From Xanthomonas citri pv. mangiferaeindicae (GTDB taxonomy: Bacteria; Pseudomonadota; Gammaproteobacteria; Xanthomonadales; Xanthomonadaceae), in NCBI GenBank assembly GCA_002240395.1, contig CP016836.1:2170001-2234000 (forward strand): a DNA stretch of 64,000 nt, written 5' to 3'. The notes under the pieces were generated by a model that saw nothing but the letters and a program-made list of their open reading frames with translations, searched no databases and had not been told where the DNA came from. Below are positions 8,468-17,266 of this stretch, piece by piece; position 1 is the first letter of the stretch; each line of letters starts with the position of its first letter. A program made the position numbers and the translations under genes.

Positions 8468-8904
8468 ACCGTCCGGGCGCAGGACGCGGCCAGGCGGGTT
8501 ACACGCTGATCGAGGTCATCGTGGCCTTCGCCGTGCTCGGGTTGGGCCTGATGCTGTTGCTGGGCACCTTGTCCAACGGTACCCGGCAGGTCCGCTGGGC
8601 GGCCGATGCCGGGCGCGCTGCATTGCATGCACGTTCGCTGCTCGACGGCGTCGGCCTGTCGATCCCGGTCGTGCCGGGTCACAGCAGCGGCAGCGTCGAG
8701 GACGGCCGCTACCGCTGGACGCTCGCGATCGCACCGTATGTCGATCCCGACCTGCCGCCTGCTGCGCCGCTCGCGCAGGGCGGACCGCAGGTGTACGAAC
8801 TGACGCTGGCGATGGACTGGGGCGAGGCCGGCCCGCGCGAGCGCCTGCAGGTGCGTACGCTGCGGCTGCATGCGTCCGACCCGACTGGCCTGGCGGTGCC
8901 ATGA
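8464..8904 (+). CDS. gspI: Minor pseudopilin GspI (XpsI)
   Basis: Minor pseudopilin, 146 aa, read from a GTG that overlaps the gspH stop (GTGA). The short leader ends at residue 12, G/YTLIEV, followed by IVAFAVLGLGLMLLLGTL. The globular part contains the GspI-typical ARSLLDGVG and a late YELTLAMDW strand. In the family GspI nucleates the tip complex with GspJ and GspK, which are encoded next. Confidence 0.92.
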   Translation: MNRPGAGRGQAGYTLIEVIVAFAVLGLGLMLLLGTLSNGTRQVRWAADAGRAALHARSLLDGVGLSIPVVPGHSSGSVEDGRYRWTLAIAPYVDPDLPPAAPLAQGGPQVYELTLAMDWGEAGPRERLQVRTLRLHASDPTGLAVP

Positions 8905-9539
8905 GCCGTCCGATCCGTGGCTTCACGCTGATCGAAGTGCTGGTGGCGACCGCGTTGCTGGCCGCCGGCCTCGCGCTCGCACTCACTACGCTGCGCGCAG
9001 CGACTGCGACCGTCGAGCGCGGCGAGACGCTGGCCCAGCGCAGCGAGCGCATGCGCGCGGTCGAAGGTTTCCTGCGCCGCCGGATCGCCTCGGCGTTGCC
9101 GATCGGCTTCGAGGTCGACGACACCACAGGTGAGCCGCTGCGCTTTGTCGGCGAAGCGCAGCGGCTGCGCTTCGTCGCCGATCTCCCTGACTACCTGGGG
9201 CAGGGCGGGCCGCACCTGCATGACCTCGCGGTCGACGACGACGGCAATCCGCAGCGCCTGACCGCGGCGTTCGCAATGGTGCTGGGCGGACGCACGGTCG
9301 AGGATGCCGCGCCGCGCCCGCCCGAACCGCTGATCGACGATCTGACTGCACTGCGCCTGCGCTATCGCGGGTTCGATGCGACCGGCGCGCTCGGCGAATG
9401 GGGCGAGCGCTGGGGGCCGGCGACCTTGCCGTTGCAGGTCGAGATCGCGATCGAGACCGAACGCGATGGCGCCTGGCCCCTGCTGGTCGTCACCTTGCCG
9501 CAGGGTAGCGGGCAGCCCGCGCAGGAGGCCGTGCCATGA
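8901..9539 (+). CDS. gspJ: Minor pseudopilin GspJ (XpsJ)
   Basis: Minor pseudopilin, 212 aa, overlapping gspI by ATGA. The leader is only seven residues (MSRPIRG/FTLIEV), followed by the hydrophobic ATALLAAGLALALTTL. The C-terminal domain is beta-rich, with LTALRLRYRGFDATGALGEW typical of GspJ. It is expected to form the tip heterotrimer with GspI and GspK. Confidence 0.92.
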   Translation: MSRPIRGFTLIEVLVATALLAAGLALALTTLRAATATVERGETLAQRSERMRAVEGFLRRRIASALPIGFEVDDTTGEPLRFVGEAQRLRFVADLPDYLGQGGPHLHDLAVDDDGNPQRLTAAFAMVLGGRTVEDAAPRPPEPLIDDLTALRLRYRGFDATGALGEWGERWGPATLPLQVEIAIETERDGAWPLLVVTLPQGSGQPAQEAVP

Positions 9540-10387
9540 GCCGGAGCCGCGGCGCGGCCCTGCTGCTGGTGTTGTGGTTGATCGTGCTGTTGTCGGCGCT
9601 GGTCGGCGCCTTCGCGCTCACCGCCCGCATCGAGAACCAGCAGGGGCGCGTGCTGGCACGCGGCACCGTGGGCGATGCCGCCGCGCGTGCCGGGCTCGAG
9701 TACGCGCTGATGCGGCTCGCATTGCCGGACCAGGCCCTGCGCTGGCAGCCCGATGGCCGGCCCTATGCCTGGCAGTTCCACGACATGGCCGTGGAGATCC
9801 GGATCGTCGACGAAACCGGGAAGGTCGATCTCAACGCGGCCGGCGGCGACTTGCTGGCTGCGCTGTTGCATGCGGTGGGCGCCGAGCCCGATGTGGCGGC
9901 GCAGGTGGCCGGCGCGATCGTCGACTGGCGCGACGAGGACGACCTGGTGCAGCCGGTGGGCGGCGCCGAACGCGCCGAGTACGCGGCGCAGGGGCGCGCC
10001 TATGGCGCCAAGAACGCGCCGTTCGAAACCGTGGCCGAAGTCCAGCAGGTGCTCGGGATGACGCCGGCGCTGTTCGAGGCGGTGTCGCCGCACCTGACCG
10101 TCTACGGCCGCCTGCCGTCGCCCGATCCGCAATTCGCCGATGCGGTGGTGCTGCAGGCGATGGGCGTCGACGCCGACCCGATTCTGGCCGCGCGCGCGGC
10201 CACCGGTGCACTGCTGGCCGAGGCGGTGCTGGGCGGCGGCAGCGGCACGTATAGTATCGACAGCCGTGCGCGGCTCGAAGGGGGACGGAGCGCGCGGCTG
10301 CGGGCAGTGGTCAGGACCGGCGCTGGCGCCGTACCGGGCACGGCATATAGCGTGCTGCGTTGGGAGGAGGGAGCTTCACCACGATGA
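9536..10387 (+). CDS. gspK: Minor pseudopilin GspK (XpsK)
   Basis: Largest minor pseudopilin, 283 aa, overlapping gspJ by ATGA. The N-terminus MSRSRG/AALLLVLWLIVLL lacks the Glu at position +5 that other pseudopilins have, as is normal for GspK. The alpha-helical insert typical of GspK contains ETGKVDLNAAGGDLLAALL and DWRDEDDLVQPVGGAE, whose acidic residues match the calcium-binding region. It caps the pseudopilus tip. Confidence 0.93.
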   Translation: MSRSRGAALLLVLWLIVLLSALVGAFALTARIENQQGRVLARGTVGDAAARAGLEYALMRLALPDQALRWQPDGRPYAWQFHDMAVEIRIVDETGKVDLNAAGGDLLAALLHAVGAEPDVAAQVAGAIVDWRDEDDLVQPVGGAERAEYAAQGRAYGAKNAPFETVAEVQQVLGMTPALFEAVSPHLTVYGRLPSPDPQFADAVVLQAMGVDADPILAARAATGALLAEAVLGGGSGTYSIDSRARLEGGRSARLRAVVRTGAGAVPGTAYSVLRWEEGASPR

Positions 10388-11565
10388 TGTCCGCAACACC
10401 CGCATCACCGGGCGCGTCGGCGCCGCCGCGCCGTGGCTGGCGCCCGGACGGGCGAACCTGGGCCCGCGTCCGCAGCGCCTTGGCATGGTGGCGCACCGCG
10501 CTCGCGGCCTGGTTGCCGCCGCGCGTGCGCGACCTGTTCGGACTGTCCGGCCGCCGCCTCCTGCTGCAGCCGCAGGGCGACAGCCTGCGCCTGGTCCTGC
10601 ATGAAGCGCGCGACACACGTGAGCTGGCGCAGGTGCCGCTTGCCGAACTGGCAGGGCGCGCTGGCGACCCGCTGGCGACATTGCTGGGCGATCGCCTGGC
10701 CGGGACGCCGCGCTGGCTGCTGCTGCCGGCCCAGGCAGGATTACGCAGGCGCATGCTGCTGCCCGAAGCCGCCGCCGATCGCCTGCACGACGTGCTGGGC
10801 TTCGAGATCGACCGGCAGACGCCGTTCGCCGCTGGTGACGTGCGGCATGGGCACCGTCTTCTGGGGCGTCGAGGCGATGGCCAACTCGAGGTCGAATTGG
10901 TGGTAGTGCCGCGGGCGACGATCGAAGCCGAACTCGCGGCGCTCGGCAGCTTGGCGCCGACGCTCGCCGGCATCGACCTGGCCGAGGGCGACCGCCCGCT
11001 CGGGGTCGATCTGATCGACGCCGAGCGCAGGCGCCACCGCGAAGATCCCCAGCGCCGGCTGCAATGGCTGCTCGCGGCGATCGCGGTGCTGCTGACGGTG
11101 GCCGGTCTGTGGCAGATGCGCGAGAACCGCGCCGCCGCGGCCGATGCCTTGCAGGCGAAGGTCGAAGCCGAGGCGATCCGCGCGCGTGCAGCGTCTGCGC
11201 AGCGCCAGCAACTGGCCGACCTGCGCGAGGGCATGGCGTTTCTGCAGGCCCAGCGGGCTGCGCGGCCGACCACGGTCGCTGTCCTCGACGAATTGAGCCG
11301 GCGGCTGCCCGACAGCACCTCGCTGGAGAAAGCGGCGATCGAGGGCAACCGGATTCTGCTGATCGGCCTGAGCACCGAGGCCTCGGCGCTGGTCGGACAA
11401 CTGGAGGGGTCGCCGCTGTGGCATTCGCCGGCGCTCGCCGGGGCGTTGCAGAACGATCCGCGGACGCGCTCGGACCGCTTCACGTTGACCGCCGAACTTG
11501 CACCGCCGCCCGCGCCCACCGCGCCGCCACCGCAGGAGGCCGCCCGTGCCGACGATGCCCGATAG
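10384..11565 (+). CDS. gspL: Type II secretion assembly protein GspL (XpsL)
   Basis: Bitopic inner-membrane protein, 393 aa, that anchors the GspE ATPase. The first of two adjacent ATGs (10384, 10387) overlaps the gspK stop by ATGA. The cytoplasmic part (residues 1-225) has an actin-like fold signature including LPAQAGLRRRMLLPEAAADRL. One membrane helix lies at about residues 228-247. A PilN-like periplasmic part follows with a coiled-coil stretch (AAAADALQAKVEAEAIRARA) and ends in a Pro/Ala-rich tail. XpsL is known to pair with XpsM, the next gene. Confidence 0.9.
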   Translation: MMSATPASPGASAPPRRGWRPDGRTWARVRSALAWWRTALAAWLPPRVRDLFGLSGRRLLLQPQGDSLRLVLHEARDTRELAQVPLAELAGRAGDPLATLLGDRLAGTPRWLLLPAQAGLRRRMLLPEAAADRLHDVLGFEIDRQTPFAAGDVRHGHRLLGRRGDGQLEVELVVVPRATIEAELAALGSLAPTLAGIDLAEGDRPLGVDLIDAERRRHREDPQRRLQWLLAAIAVLLTVAGLWQMRENRAAAADALQAKVEAEAIRARAASAQRQQLADLREGMAFLQAQRAARPTTVAVLDELSRRLPDSTSLEKAAIEGNRILLIGLSTEASALVGQLEGSPLWHSPALAGALQNDPRTRSDRFTLTAELAPPPAPTAPPPQEAARADDAR

Positions 11566-12193
11566 TCCGGTGCCCGCGCGCGACCGCTGGCTGGCGCTGG
11601 GTCTGCTGCTGGGCGCGCTGCTGCTCGCTTACCTGGTGCTGCTGCACCCCTGGTGGACGCAGCCGATGCAAGAACTGGGCGCGCGCATTGACTCGCTGCA
11701 GGAGCGCGAACTGCGGATTCGCCGTGAACTCGAGCAGGCGCCGCAGGTGCGCGCCGAACTTGAGCGCGCGCGAGAGGCGATGGCCGCGGCGCCCGGCTTC
11801 ATGCCGCAGGCGAGCGTGGAGCTGGCGACGGCCGCCCTGGTGCAGCGGCTCGAGAATGCGGTGCTCGAGGCCAGTCCCGGCAACCGCAGTTGTGCGATCA
11901 GCAACCGCTCGCCGCTGGCCGGTGGTCGCAACGACCGCTACCCGCGTGCGACCGTGCAGGTGCGGCTGCGCTGCGGCATGCCGGAGCTCGCCGCGGTGCT
12001 GCATTCGCTCGAAGCGGGAACGCCCCGGCTGTTCGTCGACAACCTCAACATTCTCAGTCAGCGGCACACGCTGGCCGCGGGCGCCGCCAGCGGCGGCGTC
12101 GATGTGAGTTTCGATCTGTCGGGCTATGTGTTGCCGGGTCCGTCCGCACCTGCGGCGGCGCCCAGCGCGGAGGCGGCGACCGATGCGGGTTGA
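11546..12193 (+). CDS. gspM: Type II secretion protein GspM (XpsM)
   Basis: Inner-membrane partner of GspL, 215 aa from the GTG at 11546. I prefer this start because an AGGAGG site at 11533-11538 is spaced seven bases from it; the ATG at 11555 (MPDSPVPARDRW) is the alternative and would sit 16 bases away. A single helix (WLALGLLLGALLLAYLVLL) is followed by a coiled coil (ELRIRRELEQAPQVRAELER) and a periplasmic ferredoxin-like region. It overlaps the end of gspL by 20 bases. Confidence 0.88.
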   Translation: MPTMPDSPVPARDRWLALGLLLGALLLAYLVLLHPWWTQPMQELGARIDSLQERELRIRRELEQAPQVRAELERAREAMAAAPGFMPQASVELATAALVQRLENAVLEASPGNRSCAISNRSPLAGGRNDRYPRATVQVRLRCGMPELAAVLHSLEAGTPRLFVDNLNILSQRHTLAAGAASGGVDVSFDLSGYVLPGPSAPAAAPSAEAATDAG

Positions 12194-13034
12194 TCGGCTC
12201 AATCCCCGGACCTGGGTGATCGGCGCCGTCGCGGCGTGGGCGCTGCTGTTCCTGGCGTTGACCTTGGCCGGGCTGGGCGGGCGCATCGGCCAGCGCGAGG
12301 ACGAGGGCGACCCGTCGGCGGTGACCGCGCCGGCGATGCCGGATGTCGCGCCCCAGCCGCCGCTGTCGCAGTACGGGGAGATCGCGGCGCGGCCGCTGTT
12401 CTCGGCCGATCGCAAACCGCATCCCTTCTTCATCGACCCACAGGACGAAGGCGGCGAGGCCGCGCCGGGCTTCGACTTCGTGTTGACCAGCGTGTTGCTG
12501 ACGCCCGATTTCGCGATGGCGATCCTGCAGCCCAGCGGGGGCGGCGAATCGATCCGCCTGCGCATCGGCGAGGCGCCACCGACCACGCCCGGCTGGGTGC
12601 TCGGCAGCGTGGACGCGCGCAGCGTCGTGTTCAACGGCCCCGAGGGACCGCGCACGCTGGAACTGCGCGTGTTCGACGGCACCGGCGGCCAGCCGCCGAC
12701 CCCGATGACCACGCCGGTCGCGCAGGACCGTGCTGTGCAGATGCCGCTGCGCCGGCCGCCGCCCGCGACCGATCTGCCGCCGCCCGATGTTCCGCAGGCC
12801 GGCGATGCCGGACGCGCCCAGGCCCGGAACGCTGCGCGCAACCGCGCACCATCAGGTGGTGCGCAGACGGCCGGCAACGACGTGGCCGCGACGGCGGAGG
12901 CGCAGGTCGAGGCGATCCGTCGCCGGATCGAGGAGCGGCGCGCGCGCCTGCGCCAGGAACAACAGCAGCAACAACCGCCCTCCCGGCCGTCGCCCTCGCC
13001 GCAGCCGTCGCCCACCCCCGTCCAGGATCCGTAG
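12183..13034 (+). CDS. gspN: Type II secretion protein XpsN (GspC/GspN-like)
   Basis: Bitopic inner-membrane protein, 283 aa. The helix at about residues 11-33 (WVIGAVAAWALLFLALTL) is followed by a periplasmic homology-region-like domain (LSQYGEIAARPLFSADRKPH, then FVLTSVLLTPDFAMAIL). The C-terminal third is disordered, with Pro-rich and Gln-rich runs before the stop. In Xanthomonas XpsN occupies this operon position and is thought to link the XpsL/XpsM complex to the secretin XpsD, as GspC does elsewhere. There is no separate gspC in the window. Confidence 0.85.
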   Translation: MRVDRLNPRTWVIGAVAAWALLFLALTLAGLGGRIGQREDEGDPSAVTAPAMPDVAPQPPLSQYGEIAARPLFSADRKPHPFFIDPQDEGGEAAPGFDFVLTSVLLTPDFAMAILQPSGGGESIRLRIGEAPPTTPGWVLGSVDARSVVFNGPEGPRTLELRVFDGTGGQPPTPMTTPVAQDRAVQMPLRRPPPATDLPPPDVPQAGDAGRAQARNAARNRAPSGGAQTAGNDVAATAEAQVEAIRRRIEERRARLRQEQQQQQPPSRPSPSPQPSPTPVQDP

Positions 13035-13044
13035 ACTCCAGTCG

Positions 13045-15321
13045 ATGAAGCCTCTTTCGATGACTCCCGCCCTTCCGTCCAGGACGCTCGCGATCGGCAT
13101 CTGCATCGCGTTGCTCGCCGGCTGCGCCACGGCGCCGCCGCCGACCGTTCGGCGCGATGCCGATCTACGCCAGGGGGTGGAAGCCGATGCCACGGGCGTC
13201 GCCGACGGGCCGCGTGTGCAGTCGCTGGTCGACGACGACGACCGGCCGCGTCCGCAGATCCGTCGCGGCAGCGGCACGGTGATCAATCGCGGCGCCGCAG
13301 CCGCGCCGCCGCCGACGCTCGGCGGCACCACCACCGGGCAGGCCTCGTTCAATTTCGAGGGCGAATCGGTGCATGCGGTCGCCAAGGCGATTCTCGGCGA
13401 CATGCTCGGCCAGAACTATGTCATTGCGCCGGAAGTGCAGGGCACGGTCACGCTGGCGACGCCCAAGCCGGTGAGCGCGGCGCAGGCGCTGAGCCTGCTG
13501 GAAATGGTGCTGGGCTGGAACAACGCCCGGATGATCTACAGCGACGGCCGCTACAACATCGTGCCGGCCGACACCGCGCTCGCCACCGGCACGGTCGCGC
13601 CGCGCACCGGCGGCACCGGGGCCGCGCGCGGCTTCGAAGTGCGCACGGTGCCGCTGCGCTACATCTCCGCGACCGAGATGGAGAAGGTGCTCGAGCCCTA
13701 CGCGCGCCCGAACGCGATCGTCGGCGCCGACAACGCACGCAACGTCATCACGATCTCGGGCAGCCGCTCCGAACTCGACAACTACCTGCGCACGATCGAG
13801 ATCTTCGACGTCGACTGGCTCTCGGGCATGTCGGTGGGCGTGTTCCCGCTGCAGTCGGGCAAGGCCACGCAGGTGGTCGCCGATCTGGAGAAGGTGTTCG
13901 GCCAGGACAGCGAATCGCCGGTCGCAGGCATGTTCCGCTTCATGCCACTTGAAGGTGCGAACGCAGTGCTGGTGATCACGCCGCAGGCCGATTACCTGGG
14001 CGAGATCCAGCAGTGGCTCGAGCGCATCGACAACGCCGGCCAGGAGCCGCGGTTGTTCTCGCTCGAACTGAAGTTCATCAAGGCGCGCGAGCTCGCGCAA
14101 CGCTTGTCGGAGGTGTTCGGCGGCAGTGGTGGCAGCAGCGGCCAGGACAGCGCCTCGTTGATGCCGGGCTTGAGCGGCAACACTTTGCGCAGCGGTGGTC
14201 TCGACGGCAGCACGTCCGGTGGCCGCGGCGGGCTTGATTCGTCGACAGGCGGCCTGGGCAGCAACTCCAGGATGGGCGGCGGCCGCGGCGGCATGCGCGG
14301 TGGTGGCAGCGGCGGTGACATCGGTCAGATGCAGCTCGACGAGCGTCAGGACGGCCCCAGCAGCGTGACCTTGGAGGTCGGCGGAGACCGCGTCGGCGTG
14401 TCGGCGGTCGACGAGACCAACACGCTGCTCGTGCGCACGACGCCGGCGGCGTGGCGGTCGATCCGCGATGTCGTCGAACGGCTCGACGTGATGCCCGCGC
14501 AGGTGCACATCGAGGCGCAGGTGGTGGAGGTGACGCTCAAGGGCGAGCTCAGGTACGGCGTCAACTGGTTCATCGAAAAGGGGATGTCCGACAACAGCAT
14601 TGGACCCTTCGGGCCCTCTGGGGCCGGGCAAGGACTGGCCGGCCCAACCCGCTGGAGTACGCTGGGTGCGAGCATCGGAGGCGTATCGGGACCTGGCCTG
14701 GCCTGGACGCTGGTCAAGAACGACGCCGCGGCGGTGATCGATGCGTTGGATGAGGTCACCGACGTCAACATCCTGCAGTCACCGTCTGTGTTCGTGCGCA
14801 ACAATGCGATGGCTGAGTTCAACGTCGGCGCGAGCATTCCGATCTCGACCACCAGCGTCAATCCGATTCTCGGCGATAGCAGCTATACCAGCGTGCAGTA
14901 CTTGGAGACCGGCACGATTCTGAAGGTGCGACCGCGTGTCACTCGCGACGGCATGGTGTTCCTGGACATCGTGCAGGAGGTCAGCTCACCCGGACCTAGC
15001 AGTACCGCGGATGCGCAGGGCAATGTGCGCATCGATACCCGGCGGCTGAAGACCGAAGCGGCGGTACAGGCCGGCGATACGGTAATGCTGGCCGGCCTCA
15101 TCAAAGACGAGGTTGGACGCACCTCGAAGGGATTACCCGGCCTGAGTCGGATTCCGGTGTTCGGCAGCCTGTTCGGCTCGCAGGCGACGAGCAACGAGCG
15201 CAGCGAAGTCATCGTCCTGCTGACGCCGACGATCGTGCGCAATCCGCAGGAAGCGCGCCAGCTGACCGACGAGTACGGCCGCCGCTTCCGCGCGCTGCAG
15301 CCGCTGCAGCCCCGCAACTGA
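13045..15321 (+). CDS. gspD: Type II secretin GspD (XpsD), lipoprotein
   Basis: Outer-membrane secretin, 758 aa. The signal peptide ends in the lipobox LLAGC with Cys27 lipidated, as known for XpsD. The N0 domain starts near residue 95 (FNFEGESVHAVAKAILGDML), and N1-N3 domains follow. A long Gly/Ser-rich insert lies at about residues 358-425. The secretin core runs from about residue 480 and includes the family signature near VPVFGSLFGSQATSNERSEVIVLLTPTIV. An ATG at 13060 is a possible alternative start, but it would shorten the signal peptide. It is the last gene of the set; the Xps order places it here rather than first. Confidence 0.96.
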   Translation: MKPLSMTPALPSRTLAIGICIALLAGCATAPPPTVRRDADLRQGVEADATGVADGPRVQSLVDDDDRPRPQIRRGSGTVINRGAAAAPPPTLGGTTTGQASFNFEGESVHAVAKAILGDMLGQNYVIAPEVQGTVTLATPKPVSAAQALSLLEMVLGWNNARMIYSDGRYNIVPADTALATGTVAPRTGGTGAARGFEVRTVPLRYISATEMEKVLEPYARPNAIVGADNARNVITISGSRSELDNYLRTIEIFDVDWLSGMSVGVFPLQSGKATQVVADLEKVFGQDSESPVAGMFRFMPLEGANAVLVITPQADYLGEIQQWLERIDNAGQEPRLFSLELKFIKARELAQRLSEVFGGSGGSSGQDSASLMPGLSGNTLRSGGLDGSTSGGRGGLDSSTGGLGSNSRMGGGRGGMRGGGSGGDIGQMQLDERQDGPSSVTLEVGGDRVGVSAVDETNTLLVRTTPAAWRSIRDVVERLDVMPAQVHIEAQVVEVTLKGELRYGVNWFIEKGMSDNSIGPFGPSGAGQGLAGPTRWSTLGASIGGVSGPGLAWTLVKNDAAAVIDALDEVTDVNILQSPSVFVRNNAMAEFNVGASIPISTTSVNPILGDSSYTSVQYLETGTILKVRPRVTRDGMVFLDIVQEVSSPGPSSTADAQGNVRIDTRRLKTEAAVQAGDTVMLAGLIKDEVGRTSKGLPGLSRIPVFGSLFGSQATSNERSEVIVLLTPTIVRNPQEARQLTDEYGRRFRALQPLQPRN

Positions 15322-15342
15322 TATGACTGAGGACGCGCGCCG

Positions 15343-16320
15343 ATGACGGCGTTGCCGGTGGTGTTGCTGCCGGTTGGGCACGACGACGATGCGCTCGACG
15401 CCTGCCTGGCCGCGCTCGACGCCGGCACCCCTGCCGGCACGCAGGTGTGGCTGGCCGACGATGCGCGCATCGGGCCGCGCGGCGCGCAGATCGTGCAGCG
15501 CTGGCTGGCCAGCACGCCGCTGCAGGCTGATTACACCTGCCGTCAGCGCGGCGTCGGCGAGGTCGCGCACCTGGACGACGTGCTGCGCGCCTGCGGCGAT
15601 GCCGATGTCGTCGTGCTCGCGCCCGATGCCGTGCCGCTGCCCGGCTGGCTGGTCGAGTTGGCCGCGTGCTTCGCGCGTGACGCCTCGATCGCGACCGCGA
15701 CGCCCTGGTGCAATGCCGGCGAAGCCGCTTCATGGCCTCGCATCGGCGAGATCGCGCCCGTGCCGGATGATCCGCTGCGCCTTGCGCGTGCCTGCCAGCA
15801 GTTGCCGCCCATGCATCCCGAACTGCCGGCTGCGATCGACCACGCAGTGCTGCTGCGCGGCAACGCCCGGCGCAAGGCGGGCGGGCTGGACGCCGCGAGT
15901 TACGGGTCCTGGTATGCCGCGCTGATCGACCTGTCGCTGCGCATGGCCGGCCTGGGCTGGCGCAACGCGTTGTGCGAGACCGCGTTCGTCGCGCGCGGCG
16001 GCGAGGGCGGTCCGCGCGAGGGCGACATGGACGCGCTCGCGGCCCGCTGGCCAGCCTGGCACGCGCGACTGGCCACGTATCTGATGAACGATCCGCTGAA
16101 CGCCTGCCGCGCGCAGCTGCAGCGCGGCTATGCCGCACTCGAAAATGCACCGACCCAGCAGGGGTTGTTCGCCGCGCACGACCTCACCGAAATGGGTGAT
16201 GGGCCAGCAGGCGACGACGCAACCTCAAGCCGGCATACCGCATCCGGGGCGCCGGACGGCACGGCTTCGCCCAAGGACGCAGCGGCCACGCAGACCGAGG
16301 CCGGGGCCTCCCCTCGATGA
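15343..16320 (+). CDS. Glycosyltransferase-like protein, 325 aa
   Basis: Probably a divergent family 2 glycosyltransferase-type fold. The N-terminus (VVLLPVGHDDDALDACLAAL, then VWLADDARIGPRG and DADVVVLAPDAVPLPGW) has the Rossmann-like pattern of GT-A enzymes, but I see no clear DxD metal motif, so activity is uncertain. The last 45 residues are low-complexity Ala/Ser/Asp. It overlaps the next glycosyltransferase gene by ATGA, so the two probably act together, possibly on a surface polysaccharide. Its position right after gspD may be chance. Confidence 0.65.
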   Translation: MTALPVVLLPVGHDDDALDACLAALDAGTPAGTQVWLADDARIGPRGAQIVQRWLASTPLQADYTCRQRGVGEVAHLDDVLRACGDADVVVLAPDAVPLPGWLVELAACFARDASIATATPWCNAGEAASWPRIGEIAPVPDDPLRLARACQQLPPMHPELPAAIDHAVLLRGNARRKAGGLDAASYGSWYAALIDLSLRMAGLGWRNALCETAFVARGGEGGPREGDMDALAARWPAWHARLATYLMNDPLNACRAQLQRGYAALENAPTQQGLFAAHDLTEMGDGPAGDDATSSRHTASGAPDGTASPKDAAATQTEAGASPR

Positions 16321-17168
16321 GCGCATCTTCGACTCCGATACGTGCGCCCGATGTGGTCGCCGTGGTCGTCACCCACCAGAGCGCGAGCACGATCGATGCC
16401 TGTCTGCGGCGTCTGCGCGAAGCCGACGGCGTGGCGCAGATCCGGATCGTCGACAACGGGTCGATCGACGAGACCCTGACGATCGTGCAGCGGCACGCTT
16501 CGCTCGATCCGCGCGTGCATTTCATCGGCAACCCCGACAATCCCGGCTTCGCGGTCGCCTGCAACCAGGGGGCCCGCGATGCCGACGCGCCCTGGATCGC
16601 CTTCATCAATCCCGATTGCCTGGTCGAGGTGGATACGCTGACGCGGCTTCGCGTGCATGCCGACACACTCGGCCACGCGTGTCTGCTGGGCAGCGAACTG
16701 CTCGGCGAGGACGGCGCGCCCGATCCCGCCGCCCGGCGCCGGGATCCCGATTTCGTCGCGATGTTGCGCAGCGCATCCGCGCGCGATCTCTCGCTGCCGC
16801 GCGATGCGGCGCAGTCGCTGCAACGTGTCGATGCGGTCTCCGGTGCGCTGATGCTGCTGCCGCGCACGCTGTTCGATCGCATCGACGGCTTCGACACCGG
16901 CTATCGGCTGCATGCCGAGGATCTCGACCTGTGCCGCCGCGCCCGCGAGGCGGGCGCCACGGTTGCGATTGCCAACGACGTCGCGGTGCTGCACGTCCGC
17001 GGCGTCTCCAGCCGCGCGCGGCCGCTGTTCGTCGAGTGGCACAAGCACCGGGGGCTGTGGCGCTACTTCAACCGCTTCGAGGCGCCGCACCGGAGCGCCG
17101 CGCAGCGGGTCGGTGTGTGGATGGCGATCTGGCTGCGCTTCCCGCTGGCCGTGCTGCGCCGGCTGTAG
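16317..17168 (+). CDS. Glycosyltransferase family 2 (rhamnosyltransferase-like)
   Basis: Predicted cytoplasmic GT2 enzyme, 283 aa. The nucleotide-sugar half shows VVVVTHQSASTIDACL, IVDNGSIDET and the motif GNPDNPGFAVACNQG, with INPDC as the likely metal-binding acid cluster. The acceptor half shows VSGALMLLPRTLFDRIDGFD and the ED motif in LHAEDLDLCRRA. These features match the WbbL-type rhamnosyltransferases of lipopolysaccharide synthesis, but the sugar cannot be fixed from sequence. It is coupled to the preceding gene. Confidence 0.85.
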   Translation: MSASSTPIRAPDVVAVVVTHQSASTIDACLRRLREADGVAQIRIVDNGSIDETLTIVQRHASLDPRVHFIGNPDNPGFAVACNQGARDADAPWIAFINPDCLVEVDTLTRLRVHADTLGHACLLGSELLGEDGAPDPAARRRDPDFVAMLRSASARDLSLPRDAAQSLQRVDAVSGALMLLPRTLFDRIDGFDTGYRLHAEDLDLCRRAREAGATVAIANDVAVLHVRGVSSRARPLFVEWHKHRGLWRYFNRFEAPHRSAAQRVGVWMAIWLRFPLAVLRRL

Positions 17169-17266
17169 GCGCTGGACCGAAGCGTTCTGCCGCCGGTGGC
17201 CGGTGCAGACGCCGGCGCCATCGCCCACGCGCTAGGCTAGCCGGGCTTTCTTTGCGGACCTCCCCC